A DNA stretch of 64,000 nucleotides, from NCBI RefSeq assembly GCF_018283645.1, contig NZ_JAGSXH010000017.1, positions 18,786-82,785 on the forward strand, given 5' to 3'. Position numbers and translations under genes: made by a program. Within the stretch, counting starts at the first letter, position 1; each line of letters begins with the position of its first letter. The stretch is from Actinocrinis puniceicyclus. Its GTDB lineage: Bacteria; Actinomycetota; Actinomycetes; Streptomycetales; Catenulisporaceae. The notes below the pieces were generated by a model. That model worked only from the letters and a program-made list of their open reading frames with translations, was not told the origin of the DNA and made no database searches. Shown one piece after another: positions 24,501 through 33,442 of this stretch.

Positions 24501-26150
24501 ACCAGCGTGCTGGCGACCGCGAAGCACTTCGCCGGCGACGGCGGCACGACCTACGGTTCCTCGACCACGGGCTCTTACAAGATCGACCAGGGTGTCACCA
24601 CCGTGACACGGTCCCAGCTGCAGGCGCTCTACCTTCAGCCGTTCCAGACGGCCGTGGCACAGCACTCGGTCGGCGCGGTGATGCCCTCGTATTCGAGCCT
24701 TCAGATCGTCGGTGCGGACGCCGCGCCGATCAAGATGCACGCCCGCGCGGACATGATCACCGGTGTGCTCAAGCAGCAGTACGGCTTCTCCGGCTTCGTG
24801 ATCAGCGACTGGCAGGGTATCAACCAGATCGGGCCGGACTACGAGAGCGACATCGAGACGGCCGTGAACGCCGGCATCGACATGGTGATGGTGCCGGACC
24901 AGTACACGAACTTCGAGAGCGATCTCAAGGACCTGGTGGGCAAGGGCCTGGTGTCCGGCGCGCGCATCGACGACGCGGTCGGCAGGATCCTGACGCAGAA
25001 GTTCAGGCTCGGCCTGTTCGAGCGGCCGTTCGCGGACCGGGCCAACGCCGCCACGATCGGCGCCGCGGCGCACCGGGCCGTCGCGCGGCGGGCCGCGGCC
25101 GAGTCGCAGGTGCTGCTGAAGAACGCGGTCGACGCGAGCGGGTCCGCCGTGCTCCCGCTGTCCCCGACCGCGAACGTCTACGTGGCCGGCGGCAACGCCG
25201 ACGACCTCGGCGACCAGCTCGGCGGCTGGAGCGTGACCTGGCAGGGCGCCTCGGGCCAGACCGACACGGGCACCACGATCTACCAGGGCATGCGGGCCGA
25301 CGCGCCGAACGCGCACTTCACCTACTCGAAGGACGCCTCGGCGCCGATGACGGGCTCTGACGTCGGTGTGGTCGTGGTCGGCGAGACCCCGTACGCCGAG
25401 GGCGTCGGCGACGTCGGCAACGGCCACACGCTCGATCTCACGGCGGCGGACCGGGCGGCCGTGGACAAGGTGTGCGCGGCGATGAAATGCGTCGTGCTGG
25501 TCGTCTCCGGCCGGCCGATGAACATCGCCCCGATCCAGGCCGAGGCCGGCGCGATCGTGGCCTCGTGGCTGCCGGGTTCGCAGGGCGAGGGCGTGGCGGA
25601 CACGCTGTTCGGCAAGGCCCCGTTCACCGGCCGCCTTCCCGACACCTGGGCCAAGCACGTGGACGCCACGACCACGCCGGTGGACGTCGGCATTCCGAGC
25701 ACCACCGGCGCCTACGACCCGCTGTATCCGTATGGTTGGGGTCTGCGGACGGACTCGGAGAAGGCCCGCATCGCCGCGGTGCGGGACGCGCTGGCCGGGC
25801 AACCGGGCATCGTCGCGCAGTTCGGGGCGCTCATGCTCAGCGCGCTGCTGGCCGGCAAGGGCAACTGGAACGCGGACGGCTCGGTACGCAACCAGACCCT
25901 CGCGCTGGTGTTGATCGGATTGGCCGCCCCGGCGGTCTCGGGCACCACGAGCGCCGCGGAACAGAACGCGAACCTGCTGGTGTCGGTCGTGCGCGACTTC
26001 GCCCAGCAGGCGATCGCGGCGGGCGGCGCGGCGGCGATGACCAAGAGCGCCGCGGCGACCGCGGACGCGGAGCACCGTCTGATGAGCGGCGACCCCGCGG
26101 CGGCCATCGCCGGGCTCGCGAAAGCGTGGTTCGCGGTGCGCGCCGGATAG
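21567..26150 (+). CDS. Large secreted GH3 beta-glucosidase-like enzyme with CBMs and Calx-beta domains
   Basis: A 1527-residue protein, ATG 21567 overlapping the stop of the lectin frame. Order: signal peptide (to about 42); F5/8-type discoidin/CBM32-like domain (about 45-170); Calx-beta (SDGSAVSGTDYIAAAGTLTF, about 180-290); two homologous CBM11/CIA30-like beta-sandwiches (about 298-470 and 475-665), each with MGGADGEHAELWQSFFTDD; a second Calx-beta (about 672-785); then the GH3 N-domain from LPYLDSSLPVATRVRDLLSRMTLEEKIGQM, with the nucleophile Asp at about 1081 in GFVISDWQG, and the C-domain to YPYGWGL. A further 130-residue helical tail follows the GH3 fold and is not usual. It should release glucose from beta-glucan oligomers made by GH12/GH16. 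A hairpin at 26183-26208 ends the unit. Confidence 0.88.
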   Translation: MFSRVADRSRSRARRAPVLTVVLALLAGLLGPGFQRAALAGTAPDANIALGAEATASSAQGADTPASAAVDGDPATRWSSAWSDPQWLQVDLGANAAISGFSTQWEAAFATAYHIEVSSDATTWSQVYATTSGAGGTESVSVPSGTTGRYVRLTGTARTSINGAQYGYSIYEFQVLGHFTQQAVSTGADTASLQQGTSIDLPVRLNMTSTAPVTVDYATSDGSAVSGTDYIAAAGTLTFAPGQSAAAIHLTALPNALHAPTRTFSVTLANAGPPGTAIGPRASTTVSILNNNPVPTDGAVSAIDDFEGSVPFGTGGTGIFTFSSDAASTPTLTQVAAADRPGAAAGNHALQVSYNIGGWGGFSHDLAAAQDWSGYDGFGFWVKGTGSGQKVEFEVKMGGADGEHAELWQSFFTDDVNGWKQVRVGFANLKKRADYQPSGAPNAAQITLTSMWGYAVNLPGDSTNTLLFDDFQVYQSLHVIQDFEGANPITDISGALANTGAFPWGGDANSTPALSVAQLDRPGVTGNHALRGTWVSDTSYGGFSYDLATAAPQDWSPYAGIEFWFYGHNPSNDAVPGSGAEYEFEVKMGGADGEHAELWQSFFTDDWQGWHLIQIPFSSLKRRTDYQPSGAPGDSTIDLTTMRGFALTEPPGSANGEFDVDRFAVYGINTGTLGAHVSTAQAVYAVNPGGTATVGITLTTDGGKALDHDVTVAYSLGGGSAVAGTDYTDASGALTFAAGSASGSTQSFTVQTLANTTASTARTIPIQLTPTGADVTADRPVVVINAHGLPYLDSSLPVATRVRDLLSRMTLEEKIGQMTQAERGDLAHQSDITSAALGSLLSGGGSTPTPNTPQGWADMIDAFQARAQATALQIPLIYGEDSVHGDNNLVGATLFPQNIGMGATRDPALVKQDGQITATETRATGVTWAFSPCLCVARDERWGRTYESFGEDPALVSQMETIIDGLQGSADASTLNKNTSVLATAKHFAGDGGTTYGSSTTGSYKIDQGVTTVTRSQLQALYLQPFQTAVAQHSVGAVMPSYSSLQIVGADAAPIKMHARADMITGVLKQQYGFSGFVISDWQGINQIGPDYESDIETAVNAGIDMVMVPDQYTNFESDLKDLVGKGLVSGARIDDAVGRILTQKFRLGLFERPFADRANAATIGAAAHRAVARRAAAESQVLLKNAVDASGSAVLPLSPTANVYVAGGNADDLGDQLGGWSVTWQGASGQTDTGTTIYQGMRADAPNAHFTYSKDASAPMTGSDVGVVVVGETPYAEGVGDVGNGHTLDLTAADRAAVDKVCAAMKCVVLVVSGRPMNIAPIQAEAGAIVASWLPGSQGEGVADTLFGKAPFTGRLPDTWAKHVDATTTPVDVGIPSTTGAYDPLYPYGWGLRTDSEKARIAAVRDALAGQPGIVAQFGALMLSALLAGKGNWNADGSVRNQTLALVLIGLAAPAVSGTTSAAEQNANLLVSVVRDFAQQAIAAGGAAAMTKSAAATADAEHRLMSGDPAAAIAGLAKAWFAVRAG

Positions 26151-26182
26151 CGGGCGGGTCGGGCAGTACCGGAGACGGTGTG

Positions 26183-26208
26183 CGGGCGGTGTCCTCGGGC
26201 ACCGCCCG
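26183..26208 (+). terminator. Hairpin after the GH3 gene
   Basis: CGGGCGGTG (26183-26191) pairs with CACCGCCCG (26200-26208) around eight bases. It lies 33 bases past the GH3 stop and directly before the next gene's start. Confidence 0.55.
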
Positions 26209-26221
26209 TACTATTTGATCT

Positions 26222-27427
26222 GTGACCTTCCGCCTCACCGCCCGCTGCGTGCGCGGCCTGGAATGGCTGCTCGCGGCGCAGGTGGCCGAACTCGCGGCGG
26301 CGGTCGGATCGAGCGTGCACGTACAGGCTCTCGCCGAGCGGCAGGTGACTTTCACGGCGGCGGAAGCGGACGCGCGGTGGCTCTCCCTGAGCACGGCCGA
26401 CGACGTGCTGCTCGACCTGGGGACGCTGTACGGGATCGATCACACGCGCGCCGCCGTGCCCGAGCTGGCGCGGCAACTGGCGCGCGTCGACTTCGGTCCG
26501 GGGCTGCGCACGGTCCGGCGGGTGCAGCAGCGACCGCAGGTGCCGCCCGGGGCGCGCTTCGATGTGGTGGCCGCGTTGCTGGGCCGGCGCAACTACAACC
26601 GGTTCGCGGTCGAAGACGCCGCCGGGGAAGTCATCGCGCGGGCCGTCGGCGCGCGGTATGTGTCGCGCAATCCGGCGGCCGGGCGCGGGGAGCGTGCCGA
26701 GACGGCGGAGAGCGAGTTCACCGTGCGGCTCGCCCTGAGCGGCGAGACGGTCGAGGTCGCGTTGCGGGTGCCGCGCAGGCCGCTGCATCGGCGGCCGTGG
26801 AAGCTGGACACCGGTCCCGGGACGCTGCATCCGCCGCTGGCCGCCGCGCTCGCGCTGATCGGCGGGGGCGCGGCGAGCCCGCCCGCCGCCATCCTCGACC
26901 CGTTCTGCGGGGACGGAACGGTCGCGATCGAGGCGGCGCTCGCGTATCCCGGCGCGGCGGTCACGGCCGCGGACCTCGACGCGCGGCGCGTGGCTAACGC
27001 GCGCGCCAACGCCGAGCGCGCCGGAGTCGCGGCGCGGACGCGTCTGATCCGGGCGGACGCCGGGCGGCCGGTGTGGCGGGAGCGCGGTTTCGAGCTGCTG
27101 GTCACCAATCCGCCGTGGAACCGGGCCGTGGGAGCGGCCGGGGCGCTCGCGGACGGCCTCGACGCGTTCTGGCGGACCACGCCGGACGCGCTGGCGGCGT
27201 GCGGCCGGATCTGCACGGTGGCGGACGCGGATCTCGACGTGCCGGCCCGGCTTCGGCGCCGCGGTTATTCGGTGGCGCTCGCGCAGAGCATCCGCCTGGC
27301 CGGCCGGGTGTCGCACCTCATCCTGGCGGCGCCGCCGCACGCCGCAGAGGTCGCGCTGCCCGCAGCGCTCGGGCAGTGGCGCGAGCGCGCCGCGAAAGCC
27401 GCGATCGTGACGGAAAGCGGTTTCTGA
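26222..27427 (+). CDS. THUMP/RlmL-Trm14-like RNA methyltransferase
   Basis: A 401-residue protein, GTG 26222. The N-terminal half (MTFRLTARCVRGLEWLLAAQV...) has the layout of a THUMP-type RNA-binding region, including RFDVVAALLGRRNYNRF. The C-terminal half is a Rossmann methyltransferase: motif I ILDPFCGDGTVAIEAAL, motif II VTAADLD, and motif IV VTNPPWN as in N2-guanine methyltransferases RlmL and Trm14. It probably methylates guanine in tRNA or rRNA. The start lies 13 bases downstream of the GH3 terminator hairpin, suggesting its promoter overlaps that hairpin. No clear Shine-Dalgarno sequence was seen. Confidence 0.82.
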   Translation: MTFRLTARCVRGLEWLLAAQVAELAAAVGSSVHVQALAERQVTFTAAEADARWLSLSTADDVLLDLGTLYGIDHTRAAVPELARQLARVDFGPGLRTVRRVQQRPQVPPGARFDVVAALLGRRNYNRFAVEDAAGEVIARAVGARYVSRNPAAGRGERAETAESEFTVRLALSGETVEVALRVPRRPLHRRPWKLDTGPGTLHPPLAAALALIGGGAASPPAAILDPFCGDGTVAIEAALAYPGAAVTAADLDARRVANARANAERAGVAARTRLIRADAGRPVWRERGFELLVTNPPWNRAVGAAGALADGLDAFWRTTPDALAACGRICTVADADLDVPARLRRRGYSVALAQSIRLAGRVSHLILAAPPHAAEVALPAALGQWRERAAKAAIVTESGF

Positions 27428-27535
27428 ACGGAGCATCAGGTCTCTGTTCCAGACGCCCCTGGCGCGCGCCCTGCCTGCGCGCACGGTTGCTGATCGTGCC
27501 GGGCGGTACCGGCGGTACCGGGCGGCGCGCGCGCA

Positions 27536-28735
27536 GTGGACACTGTAGGCGTGGGAATCTCCGAGGTTGAGTTCCTCGGCTCGGACGACGACGCCGAGCC
27601 AGACGAGCCGGGTGCGACCGGGACCGTGCCGGACCGCCGCGACGCGGGCACGGCGCCGGCCGGGACGACGGATACCCCAACGGCGCACGCCGAAGCCGCC
27701 GGCAGCCCGCGGACGCGAGTGGAGACGCTCGGCTCCGAGCCGCCGCGCCGCCGGTTGCGCTTCCTGGACCCGGTGTCGCAGCAACGCATCGCGGCAAGCC
27801 GGTGGGTCACGCCGGTCACCGCGCTGCTCGCGGCGCTGATCCTCGCGGTCGGGGGCGGTGTATTCGCGGTGATGCGGCATCAGAGCCAGAGCACCGACGA
27901 GTTCTCCATCACGATGGTCTCCGCGCAGTACACGCTGCGTCAGGACGCCTCGGGCATCGATCTGATGATGGCGGTGCAGAACACCGGCGCGACGATGGTC
28001 GAGCTGACCGGCGTCTCGATCTACCAGCCGGGCCTGATCCGGTTCGCGCAGAGCGGGCAGGCGCCGGGCACGGCCGAGTACGAGGCCGGTGCGCCGGGCG
28101 TCTCACCGCTGGGTGTCGGCACCGGGATCACGCCGGTGGCGCTCGCGCCCAAGGACGTCGAGGTGGTCGCGGTCCCGTTCCGGTACGACTGTTCCCGCTC
28201 CGGTGAGCCGCCGGTGACCCGCACGGTCAGCCTCGGGGGATTCAGCTCGCGCGGCGCCTTCCACGCGCTCAAGGTGGCGCTGCCGTTGACCGACGCGACG
28301 CCGTGGCAGGGCAGCGACGTGCTGCGCACCGCGCTGTGCGACAGGCCCTCGCCTCAGGCCGATCTCAAGATCACCTACAACGGTATCGGCGACGTTCTGG
28401 CGGAGCTGACCCCGGTTCGTTTCAACTACAGCGTCACGCTCACCGCGCCGGCGGACACTTCCGTCACCGTCAGCAGCCTCTCGCAGGACAACCCGGGTAT
28501 CAGCGCCTCGACCGACCCGGGGCTGCCGGTCACCGTGCTCGACGGCCAGAGCGTGCGGCTGACGATCTCCTGGCGGGTGATGAGCTGCGTCATCGCCACG
28601 TCGGTGCACTCCGTGAACGGGGTGCAGATCACCGCCACCGCGAATCAGAGCGTGCAGACCTGGGACGCGAGACTCGGCCCGCAGTTCACCAAGGACCTCG
28701 ACGCCGAGATCAGCACGGTCTGCTCGGGTGGATAG
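27536..28735 (+). CDS. Single-pass membrane protein with extracytoplasmic beta-sandwich domains
   Basis: About 399 residues if GTG 27536 is the start; GTG 27551 (VGISEVEFLG) is equally possible. An acidic, Pro/Thr-rich cytoplasmic N-terminus (about 95 residues) precedes one membrane helix, VTALLAALILAVGGGVFAVM. The outer part has two Ig-like beta repeats: TLRQDASGIDLMMAVQNTGATMVELTGVSI and FNYSVTLTAPADTSVTVSSL. Several Cys pairs are present. No catalytic motif is seen and no family was recognised. The topology is like cell-surface adaptor proteins or secretion accessory proteins. Confidence 0.7.
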   Translation: MDTVGVGISEVEFLGSDDDAEPDEPGATGTVPDRRDAGTAPAGTTDTPTAHAEAAGSPRTRVETLGSEPPRRRLRFLDPVSQQRIAASRWVTPVTALLAALILAVGGGVFAVMRHQSQSTDEFSITMVSAQYTLRQDASGIDLMMAVQNTGATMVELTGVSIYQPGLIRFAQSGQAPGTAEYEAGAPGVSPLGVGTGITPVALAPKDVEVVAVPFRYDCSRSGEPPVTRTVSLGGFSSRGAFHALKVALPLTDATPWQGSDVLRTALCDRPSPQADLKITYNGIGDVLAELTPVRFNYSVTLTAPADTSVTVSSLSQDNPGISASTDPGLPVTVLDGQSVRLTISWRVMSCVIATSVHSVNGVQITATANQSVQTWDARLGPQFTKDLDAEISTVCSGG

Positions 28736-28882
28736 CGCTCGGGCCGTTGGCCGCCGGCGGATCCGTGCGACCCCCCGGGGTGAACCGCCGCGGTCCGCCC
28801 GACGTGCCGCCGTGCGCATGCCTCGGCCGAACGCGGGCATGTTCGAACCCGCCCACGCACCACAGGACGGAGAGTCACGATC

Positions 28883-29659
28883 GTGACCAGGACGATGTAC
28901 GACGGTGTAGATGCGAGTCTGCTGCCGACGAGCGCGGAACTCGTCGGCGGCTATGTGGACGGCCTGTACCGGTGGTCCGCCGCGAACTGGACCCGGTTCC
29001 CGGACGCGGTCAAGGTGCGCATCGCGGTGTTTCCGACCACGAACGACGGCCATGTGCTCGACGTGGAACCGGGCAACGCCACCCCGGCCGAATCGGTGGA
29101 CTGGGTTCTGATGCGCCGGCACGCCGGGGTCGACCCGACCGTCTACATGAGCTACTCCACCTGGCCGCAGCTGCGCTCCGCGTTCCAGGCGCGGGGTGTG
29201 GCCGAGCCGCACTACTGGGTGGCGCTGTACGACGGGGTGGCCACGATCCCGGCCGGCGCCGTCGCCAAGCAGTACTACAACAACAATCAACTGGGCTACG
29301 ACCTGTCAGTGGTCGCCGACCACTGGCCTGGCGTCGACCCGTCGCCGATCGCGGTTCCCACCGCCAGGGTCCGGAGGAACGACATGCACGTCGATCTGAA
29401 GCTGAACACGCCGGTGGTCTTCACCAACCCGGCAGCCGCGCTCGGCGGGCAGGCGATCATGCTGCTGGCCAGCGACTTCGGCACGGCGAACGTGCGGGTG
29501 GCGACCTACAGCTTCAAGACCGAAGGCTGGTCGGTCAGCGAGCACGAGATCACCTCGACCGGCGCCGCACTGAGCCTGCCGCTGCCGGCCGACACGAACA
29601 AGGTCTCGGTCGTCGTGACGGCGGGCGACTTCCCGGTCGGCCTCGACGTGCTCGCCTGA
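28883..29659 (+). CDS. GH25-like TIM-barrel protein with C-terminal beta domain
   Basis: A 258-residue protein starting at GTG 28883, GGAG about 11 bases upstream. Residues 1-150 read like a reduced glycoside hydrolase 25/lysozyme-like barrel: MYDGVDASLLP, YVDGLYRWSAANWTRFP, VLDVEPGNATPAESVDWV, VYMSYSTWPQLRSAF and YWVALYDG. Proteins of this sort occur in actinophage tails and actinobacterial genomes (recall). The acidic pair around DVEPGN is kept and could be catalytic. No signal peptide is visible, so export would need another route. Residues 165-258 form a separate beta-sandwich. Cleavage of peptidoglycan is possible but unproven. Confidence 0.6.
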   Translation: MTRTMYDGVDASLLPTSAELVGGYVDGLYRWSAANWTRFPDAVKVRIAVFPTTNDGHVLDVEPGNATPAESVDWVLMRRHAGVDPTVYMSYSTWPQLRSAFQARGVAEPHYWVALYDGVATIPAGAVAKQYYNNNQLGYDLSVVADHWPGVDPSPIAVPTARVRRNDMHVDLKLNTPVVFTNPAAALGGQAIMLLASDFGTANVRVATYSFKTEGWSVSEHEITSTGAALSLPLPADTNKVSVVVTAGDFPVGLDVLA

Positions 29660-29734
29660 GCCGCGGTCGCGGGCGGCCGGCCGGCAACCGGCGGATCCGG
29701 CCGACCCGACCCGACCCGGACCGGGCGCCGCGCC

Positions 29735-31144
29735 TCAGTCCGGCGAGCGGGTCATGCCGAGCACGTCGAGCAGTTCGTCCAACTGCCGCTCGCTGATCGC
29801 GCCGGACTCCACGTGTCCACGGTCGGTCACCGCCTGCCGGATCGTCGTGCCCTGAACCAGGGACTGCTTGGCGATCTTCGCCGCCTCCTCGTAGCCGACG
29901 ACCCGGTTCAGCGGCGTGACGATCGCCGGCGAGGACTGGGCGTACTCGCGCAGCCGGTCCACGTTCGCTTCGAGCCCTGATACGCAGCGGTCGGCCAGCA
30001 GCCGGGCCGCGGCCGCCGGCAGCCTGATCGACTCCAGCAGGTTGCGCGCGAGCACCGGCAGCGTGACGTTGAGCTCGAATTCGCCCGAGGCGCAGCCGAA
30101 GGCGACCGCCGCGTCGTTGCCGACGACCTGAATGCACACCATGCGCACCGCCTCGGGAATCACCGGGTTGACCTTCCCCGGCATGATCGAGGAACCGGGC
30201 TGCAGGTCAGGCAGCGCGAGCTCGCCGAGCCCGGCGCGCGGCCCGGAACCCATCCAGCGCAGGTCGCCGCAGATCTTGAACAGGGCCAGCGCGAGGGCGC
30301 GCAACTGCCCGGAGGTCTCGGCCAGCGCGTCGCGGGCGCCCTGGGCCTCGAAGTGGTTGCGCGCCGCGGTGAACGGCAGGCCGGTGTCCTCGGCCAGTCG
30401 CGCGACGACGGCCGCGGCGAAGCCGGGCGGGGCGTTCAGGCCCGTGCCGACCGCGGTGCCGCCGAGCGGCAGTTCGGCCAGCCGGGGCAGCGCGGACTCC
30501 AGCCGCTGCACGGCCCGGCGCACCTGCGCGGCGTAGCCGCCGAACTCCTGGCCGAGGGTGACCGGCGTGGCGTCCATCAGGTGCGTGCGCCCGGCCTTGA
30601 CCACCTCGGCCCACAGCCCCGCCTTGGTCGCCAGCGCCTGCTCCAGCAGGTCCAGGGCCGGCAGCAGGTCGCGCACCAGCAGTTCGGTCGCGGCGACGTG
30701 GATCGACGCCGGGAAGACGTCGTTAGAACTCTGCGACGCGTTCACCTGGTCGTTCGGGTGCACCGGCCGGCCCAGCCGCTCGGCCGCGAGGGTTGCGATC
30801 ACCTCGTTGGCGTTCATGTTCGACGAGGTCCCGGAGCCGGTCTGGAAGACGTCGACCGGGAACTGCGCGTCCCAGCGGCCCTCGGCCACCTCGGTGGCGG
30901 CCGCGCGGATCGCCGCGGCCAGATCGGGTTCGAGCACCCCGAGCGCCGCGTTCGCACCGGCCGCCGCCGCCTTGATCCGGCCGAGCGCGGCGATGTGCGC
31001 GCGTTCGAGGCGCAGCCCGGAGATCGGAAAGTTCTCCACCGCGCGCTGGGTCTGGGCCCGCCACTTGGCGTGCGCGGGGACCAGGACCTCCCCCATCGAG
31101 TCGTGTTCCACCCGCGTGCCCTCGTGCGGCGTGGCGCTGTCCAT
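29735..31144 (-). CDS. fumC: Class II fumarate hydratase
   Basis: Interconverts fumarate and malate in the TCA cycle; class II enzymes are iron-free homotetramers. The start ATG 31144 (MDSATPHEG) is preceded by GGAGGAGGTGAGCGCC; an in-frame GTG nine bases earlier is less well placed. 469 residues, normal length. Signatures: [43 protein letters not shown] and the superfamily loop [12 protein letters not shown] with the catalytic Ser. Its start codon is only 30 bases from that of the divergent lactate monooxygenase-like gene, so their control regions overlap. Confidence 0.95.
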   Translation of the reverse strand: MDSATPHEGTRVEHDSMGEVLVPAHAKWRAQTQRAVENFPISGLRLERAHIAALGRIKAAAAGANAALGVLEPDLAAAIRAAATEVAEGRWDAQFPVDVFQTGSGTSSNMNANEVIATLAAERLGRPVHPNDQVNASQSSNDVFPASIHVAATELLVRDLLPALDLLEQALATKAGLWAEVVKAGRTHLMDATPVTLGQEFGGYAAQVRRAVQRLESALPRLAELPLGGTAVGTGLNAPPGFAAAVVARLAEDTGLPFTAARNHFEAQGARDALAETSGQLRALALALFKICGDLRWMGSGPRAGLGELALPDLQPGSSIMPGKVNPVIPEAVRMVCIQVVGNDAAVAFGCASGEFELNVTLPVLARNLLESIRLPAAAARLLADRCVSGLEANVDRLREYAQSSPAIVTPLNRVVGYEEAAKIAKQSLVQGTTIRQAVTDRGHVESGAISERQLDELLDVLGMTRSPD

Positions 31145-31174
31145 GGCGCTCACCTCCTCCTACCATCCTCGCTT

Positions 31175-32398
31175 ATGACCGCTTCCGATACCCCCGCATC
31201 GGCCCGCGTACCTCAGCCGGCACCCAAGGACTGGTCCGCGTTCCAGTACGAGATCTACCTCAACGGCGTGGCGGGCACGGTTCCGCGGCTGCCGACGGAC
31301 CTTTCCCGGCTGGAGCAGGTCGCCGAGCAGCGCCTCGGCCCGGGACCGGTGGGTTATGTGGCCGGGGCGGCAGGCGACGGCAAGAGCGCGCGGGCGAACC
31401 GCGCGGCGCTGGATCGGTGGCGGATCGTGCCGCGGATGCTGCGGGACGTGCAGCGGCGCGACCTCTCGGTGGAACTGCTCGGCACGCGGCTGCCGGCTCC
31501 GGTGGCGCTCGCGCCGGTGGGCGTCCTGTCGATCATGCACCCCGACGCGGAGCCCGCGGCGGCCCGCGCCGCCGCCGCGCAGGACCTGCCGTTCACCCTG
31601 TCCACCGCGTCGAGCACGACGCTGGAGCAGGTGGCCGAGGCGATGGACGCGGTGCGCCCGGGATCCGAGCGCTGGTTCCAGCTGTACTGGCCCAGGGACC
31701 GCGAGGTGACGATCAGCCTGCTGACACGGGCGGCGCGGGCGGGCTACCGGGTGCTGGTGGTGACGCTGGACACCTGGCTGCTGGCGTGGCGGCCGCGCGA
31801 CCTGGACCAGGCGTATCTTCCGTTCCTGCGCGGCGTCGGCACGGCGAACTACTTCAGCGACCCGGCGTTCCTGGCGGGGCTGGCCAAGCCGGTGCACGAG
31901 GACCTGAACGCCGCGGTGCTGCACTTCGCCCAGATGTTCGCGGACCCGTCGAAGACCTGGGCCGACCTGGAGTTCCTGCGCGAGCACTGGGACGGCCCGA
32001 TCGTGCTTAAGGGTGTGCTGCATCCCGATGACGCGCGTCGCGCGGCGGACGCTGGGATGGACGGCGTCGTGGTGTCCAACCACGGCGGGCGGCAGGTGAA
32101 CGGAGCGATCGGCGCGGCGGACGCGCTGCCGGGTGTCGTGCGGGCCGTCGGCGAGCGCATGACCGTGCTCTTCGACAGCGGGGTGCGCGGCGGTGACGAC
32201 GTGTTCAAGGCCCTGGCGCTCGGCGCGCGAGCCGTGCTGCTCGGCCGCCCGTACGCGTACGGGCTCGGGCTCGATGGACAGGCGGGGGTCGAGCACGTGC
32301 TGCGGTGCCTGCTGGCCGAGTTCGAACTCACTCTCGCCCTGTCCGGGTATACCGAACCCGGCCAGCTGACACCTGGGGCGCTCACCCGCGAACCCTGA
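31175..32398 (+). CDS. Lactate 2-monooxygenase-like FMN-dependent alpha-hydroxy-acid oxidase
   Basis: A 407-residue flavoprotein. The ATG at 31175 has no Shine-Dalgarno sequence and is probably leaderless, given the divergent fumC start 30 bases away. Family blocks: LGPGPVGYVAGAAGDG near the N-terminus, FQLYWPRDREV, VTLDTWLLAWRPRDLDQAY, IVLKGVLHPDDARRA, and the active-site GVVVSNHGGRQVNGA with the catalytic His-Gly-Gly-Arg. The FMN phosphate loop is LFDSGVRGGDDVFKALALGARAVLLGRPY. The WRPRDL segment and overall length fit the lactate 2-monooxygenase subgroup, which converts lactate to acetate and CO2. Its 3' end is 23 bases from the convergent EF-hand gene. Confidence 0.88.
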   Translation: MTASDTPASARVPQPAPKDWSAFQYEIYLNGVAGTVPRLPTDLSRLEQVAEQRLGPGPVGYVAGAAGDGKSARANRAALDRWRIVPRMLRDVQRRDLSVELLGTRLPAPVALAPVGVLSIMHPDAEPAAARAAAAQDLPFTLSTASSTTLEQVAEAMDAVRPGSERWFQLYWPRDREVTISLLTRAARAGYRVLVVTLDTWLLAWRPRDLDQAYLPFLRGVGTANYFSDPAFLAGLAKPVHEDLNAAVLHFAQMFADPSKTWADLEFLREHWDGPIVLKGVLHPDDARRAADAGMDGVVVSNHGGRQVNGAIGAADALPGVVRAVGERMTVLFDSGVRGGDDVFKALALGARAVLLGRPYAYGLGLDGQAGVEHVLRCLLAEFELTLALSGYTEPGQLTPGALTREP

Positions 32399-32421
32399 TC
32401 CCAAGTAGGGGCCTGCGATGC

Positions 32422-33219
32422 TCAGTGCGTAGCCGAGGACCCGGTGCGATTCTGCTTGCGGCCGCCCTTCTTCGCCGCCGTGGCGTTCTGCCGCTTGCCG
32501 CGCGCGGCTCCGGCGCCGTCGTGCGGTACGGACCCGTTCCCGTTGCCATTGCCGTTGTTCGCAACACCATTATTTGCGGCACCGTTGTTCGCGGCACCGT
32601 TGTTCGGCTTGGTGAAGCCCGCGGCGTAGCCCTTGCCCGAACCGTTCATCGCGCGGTCCCCGGCCACGACCGGCAGCGGACCGAAGATCCGGGTGCCCGG
32701 CAGCTGCTGGTCGTCGCCGGTGTAGAAATCGCGGACCGCCTTGTGCACCTGGTGCAGGTCCAGCAGGCCGTCGCCGTTGCGGTCGCAGGCCTCGAAGGCG
32801 TGCTCGGCGTCGTCGGCGCACACGCCGTAGGCGTTGAACCAGGTGGTCAACTGCTCGATGCCGAGCTCACCGCGCGCGTCGGTGTCGGAGAGGTCGAAGA
32901 CCGCCGTCACGATCGGCGCGATGAGCCGCTCGTAGCCCTCCTCGGCCCCGACGATCAGCCGCTCGCACGCCGAGAGGAACTGATCCCGCGAGATCCGCTC
33001 GCCGTGCTGGCGGCCCGCGACGCCGCACAGCGCCGCCCAGAGCCGCTGATACATCGCGTGCACCTGTTCGTACTGCGGCGAGCCGGGGCCGAACCCGATG
33101 GCCTGGCACACGTTCACCGCGGCCATGTCGTAGTCCTCCGCCGTGATGTGGCCGTCGCCGTCCGCGTCGAGCAGTTCGAAGCGGCGGTCGAGCTTGGCCC
33201 GCTGGAAGTCGCTGAGCAT
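32422..33219 (-). CDS. EF-hand calcium-binding protein with Asn-Gly-rich tail
   Basis: A 265-residue cytoplasmic protein. ATG 33219 is preceded by AAGGAG; the frame stays open far upstream but that part is not protein-like. There are four helix-loop-helix units. Loop 1 is DADGDGHITAED (canonical, residues about 18-29) and loop 4 is DRNGDGLLDLHQ (canonical). Loop 3, DTDARGELGIEQ, is near-canonical, and unit 2 is degenerate. This is the calerythrin/CabB arrangement of actinomycetes. The tail after about residue 195 is a low-complexity Asn/Ala/Gly stretch made of short DNA repeats (32540-32610) followed by a Lys/Arg-rich end. The tail is longer than in calerythrin-type proteins. Confidence 0.9.
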   Translation of the reverse strand: MLSDFQRAKLDRRFELLDADGDGHITAEDYDMAAVNVCQAIGFGPGSPQYEQVHAMYQRLWAALCGVAGRQHGERISRDQFLSACERLIVGAEEGYERLIAPIVTAVFDLSDTDARGELGIEQLTTWFNAYGVCADDAEHAFEACDRNGDGLLDLHQVHKAVRDFYTGDDQQLPGTRIFGPLPVVAGDRAMNGSGKGYAAGFTKPNNGAANNGAANNGVANNGNGNGNGSVPHDGAGAARGKRQNATAAKKGGRKQNRTGSSATH

Positions 33220-33409
33220 CACGAACTCCTTGCCTGGTTGGCTGAGTGCGGAGCAGGCGCACGGCCCGGTCCGCACCTGTCGCCCTCCAGTCATCCGGGC
33301 GCCCGGGCGGGCCGCATCCCCGCGCGGCCACACAGGTGACCGCGAAGTCAGCCGCGTGGCGGACCGGTCACCCACCCGGCGCTGCCGGATTGCCAGGGGC
33401 GTCGCTCGG

Positions 33410-33442
33410 CGGGCCTGAGCCGGGCCTGAGCCGGGCCTCAGC
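33410..33442. repeat. Tandem 11-bp repeat x3 at the end of the dehydrogenase gene
   Basis: CGGGCCTGAGC occurs at 33410, 33421 and, with one change, at 33432. The last copy includes the stop codon of the acyl-CoA dehydrogenase gene. Confidence 0.7.

Noticed and set aside
22242..26075. A 1277-codon open frame on the minus strand
   Set aside because: It is the antisense shadow of the GH3 gene; the composition is Arg/Gly/Ala-rich without any domain, and the plus-strand protein has clear motifs.
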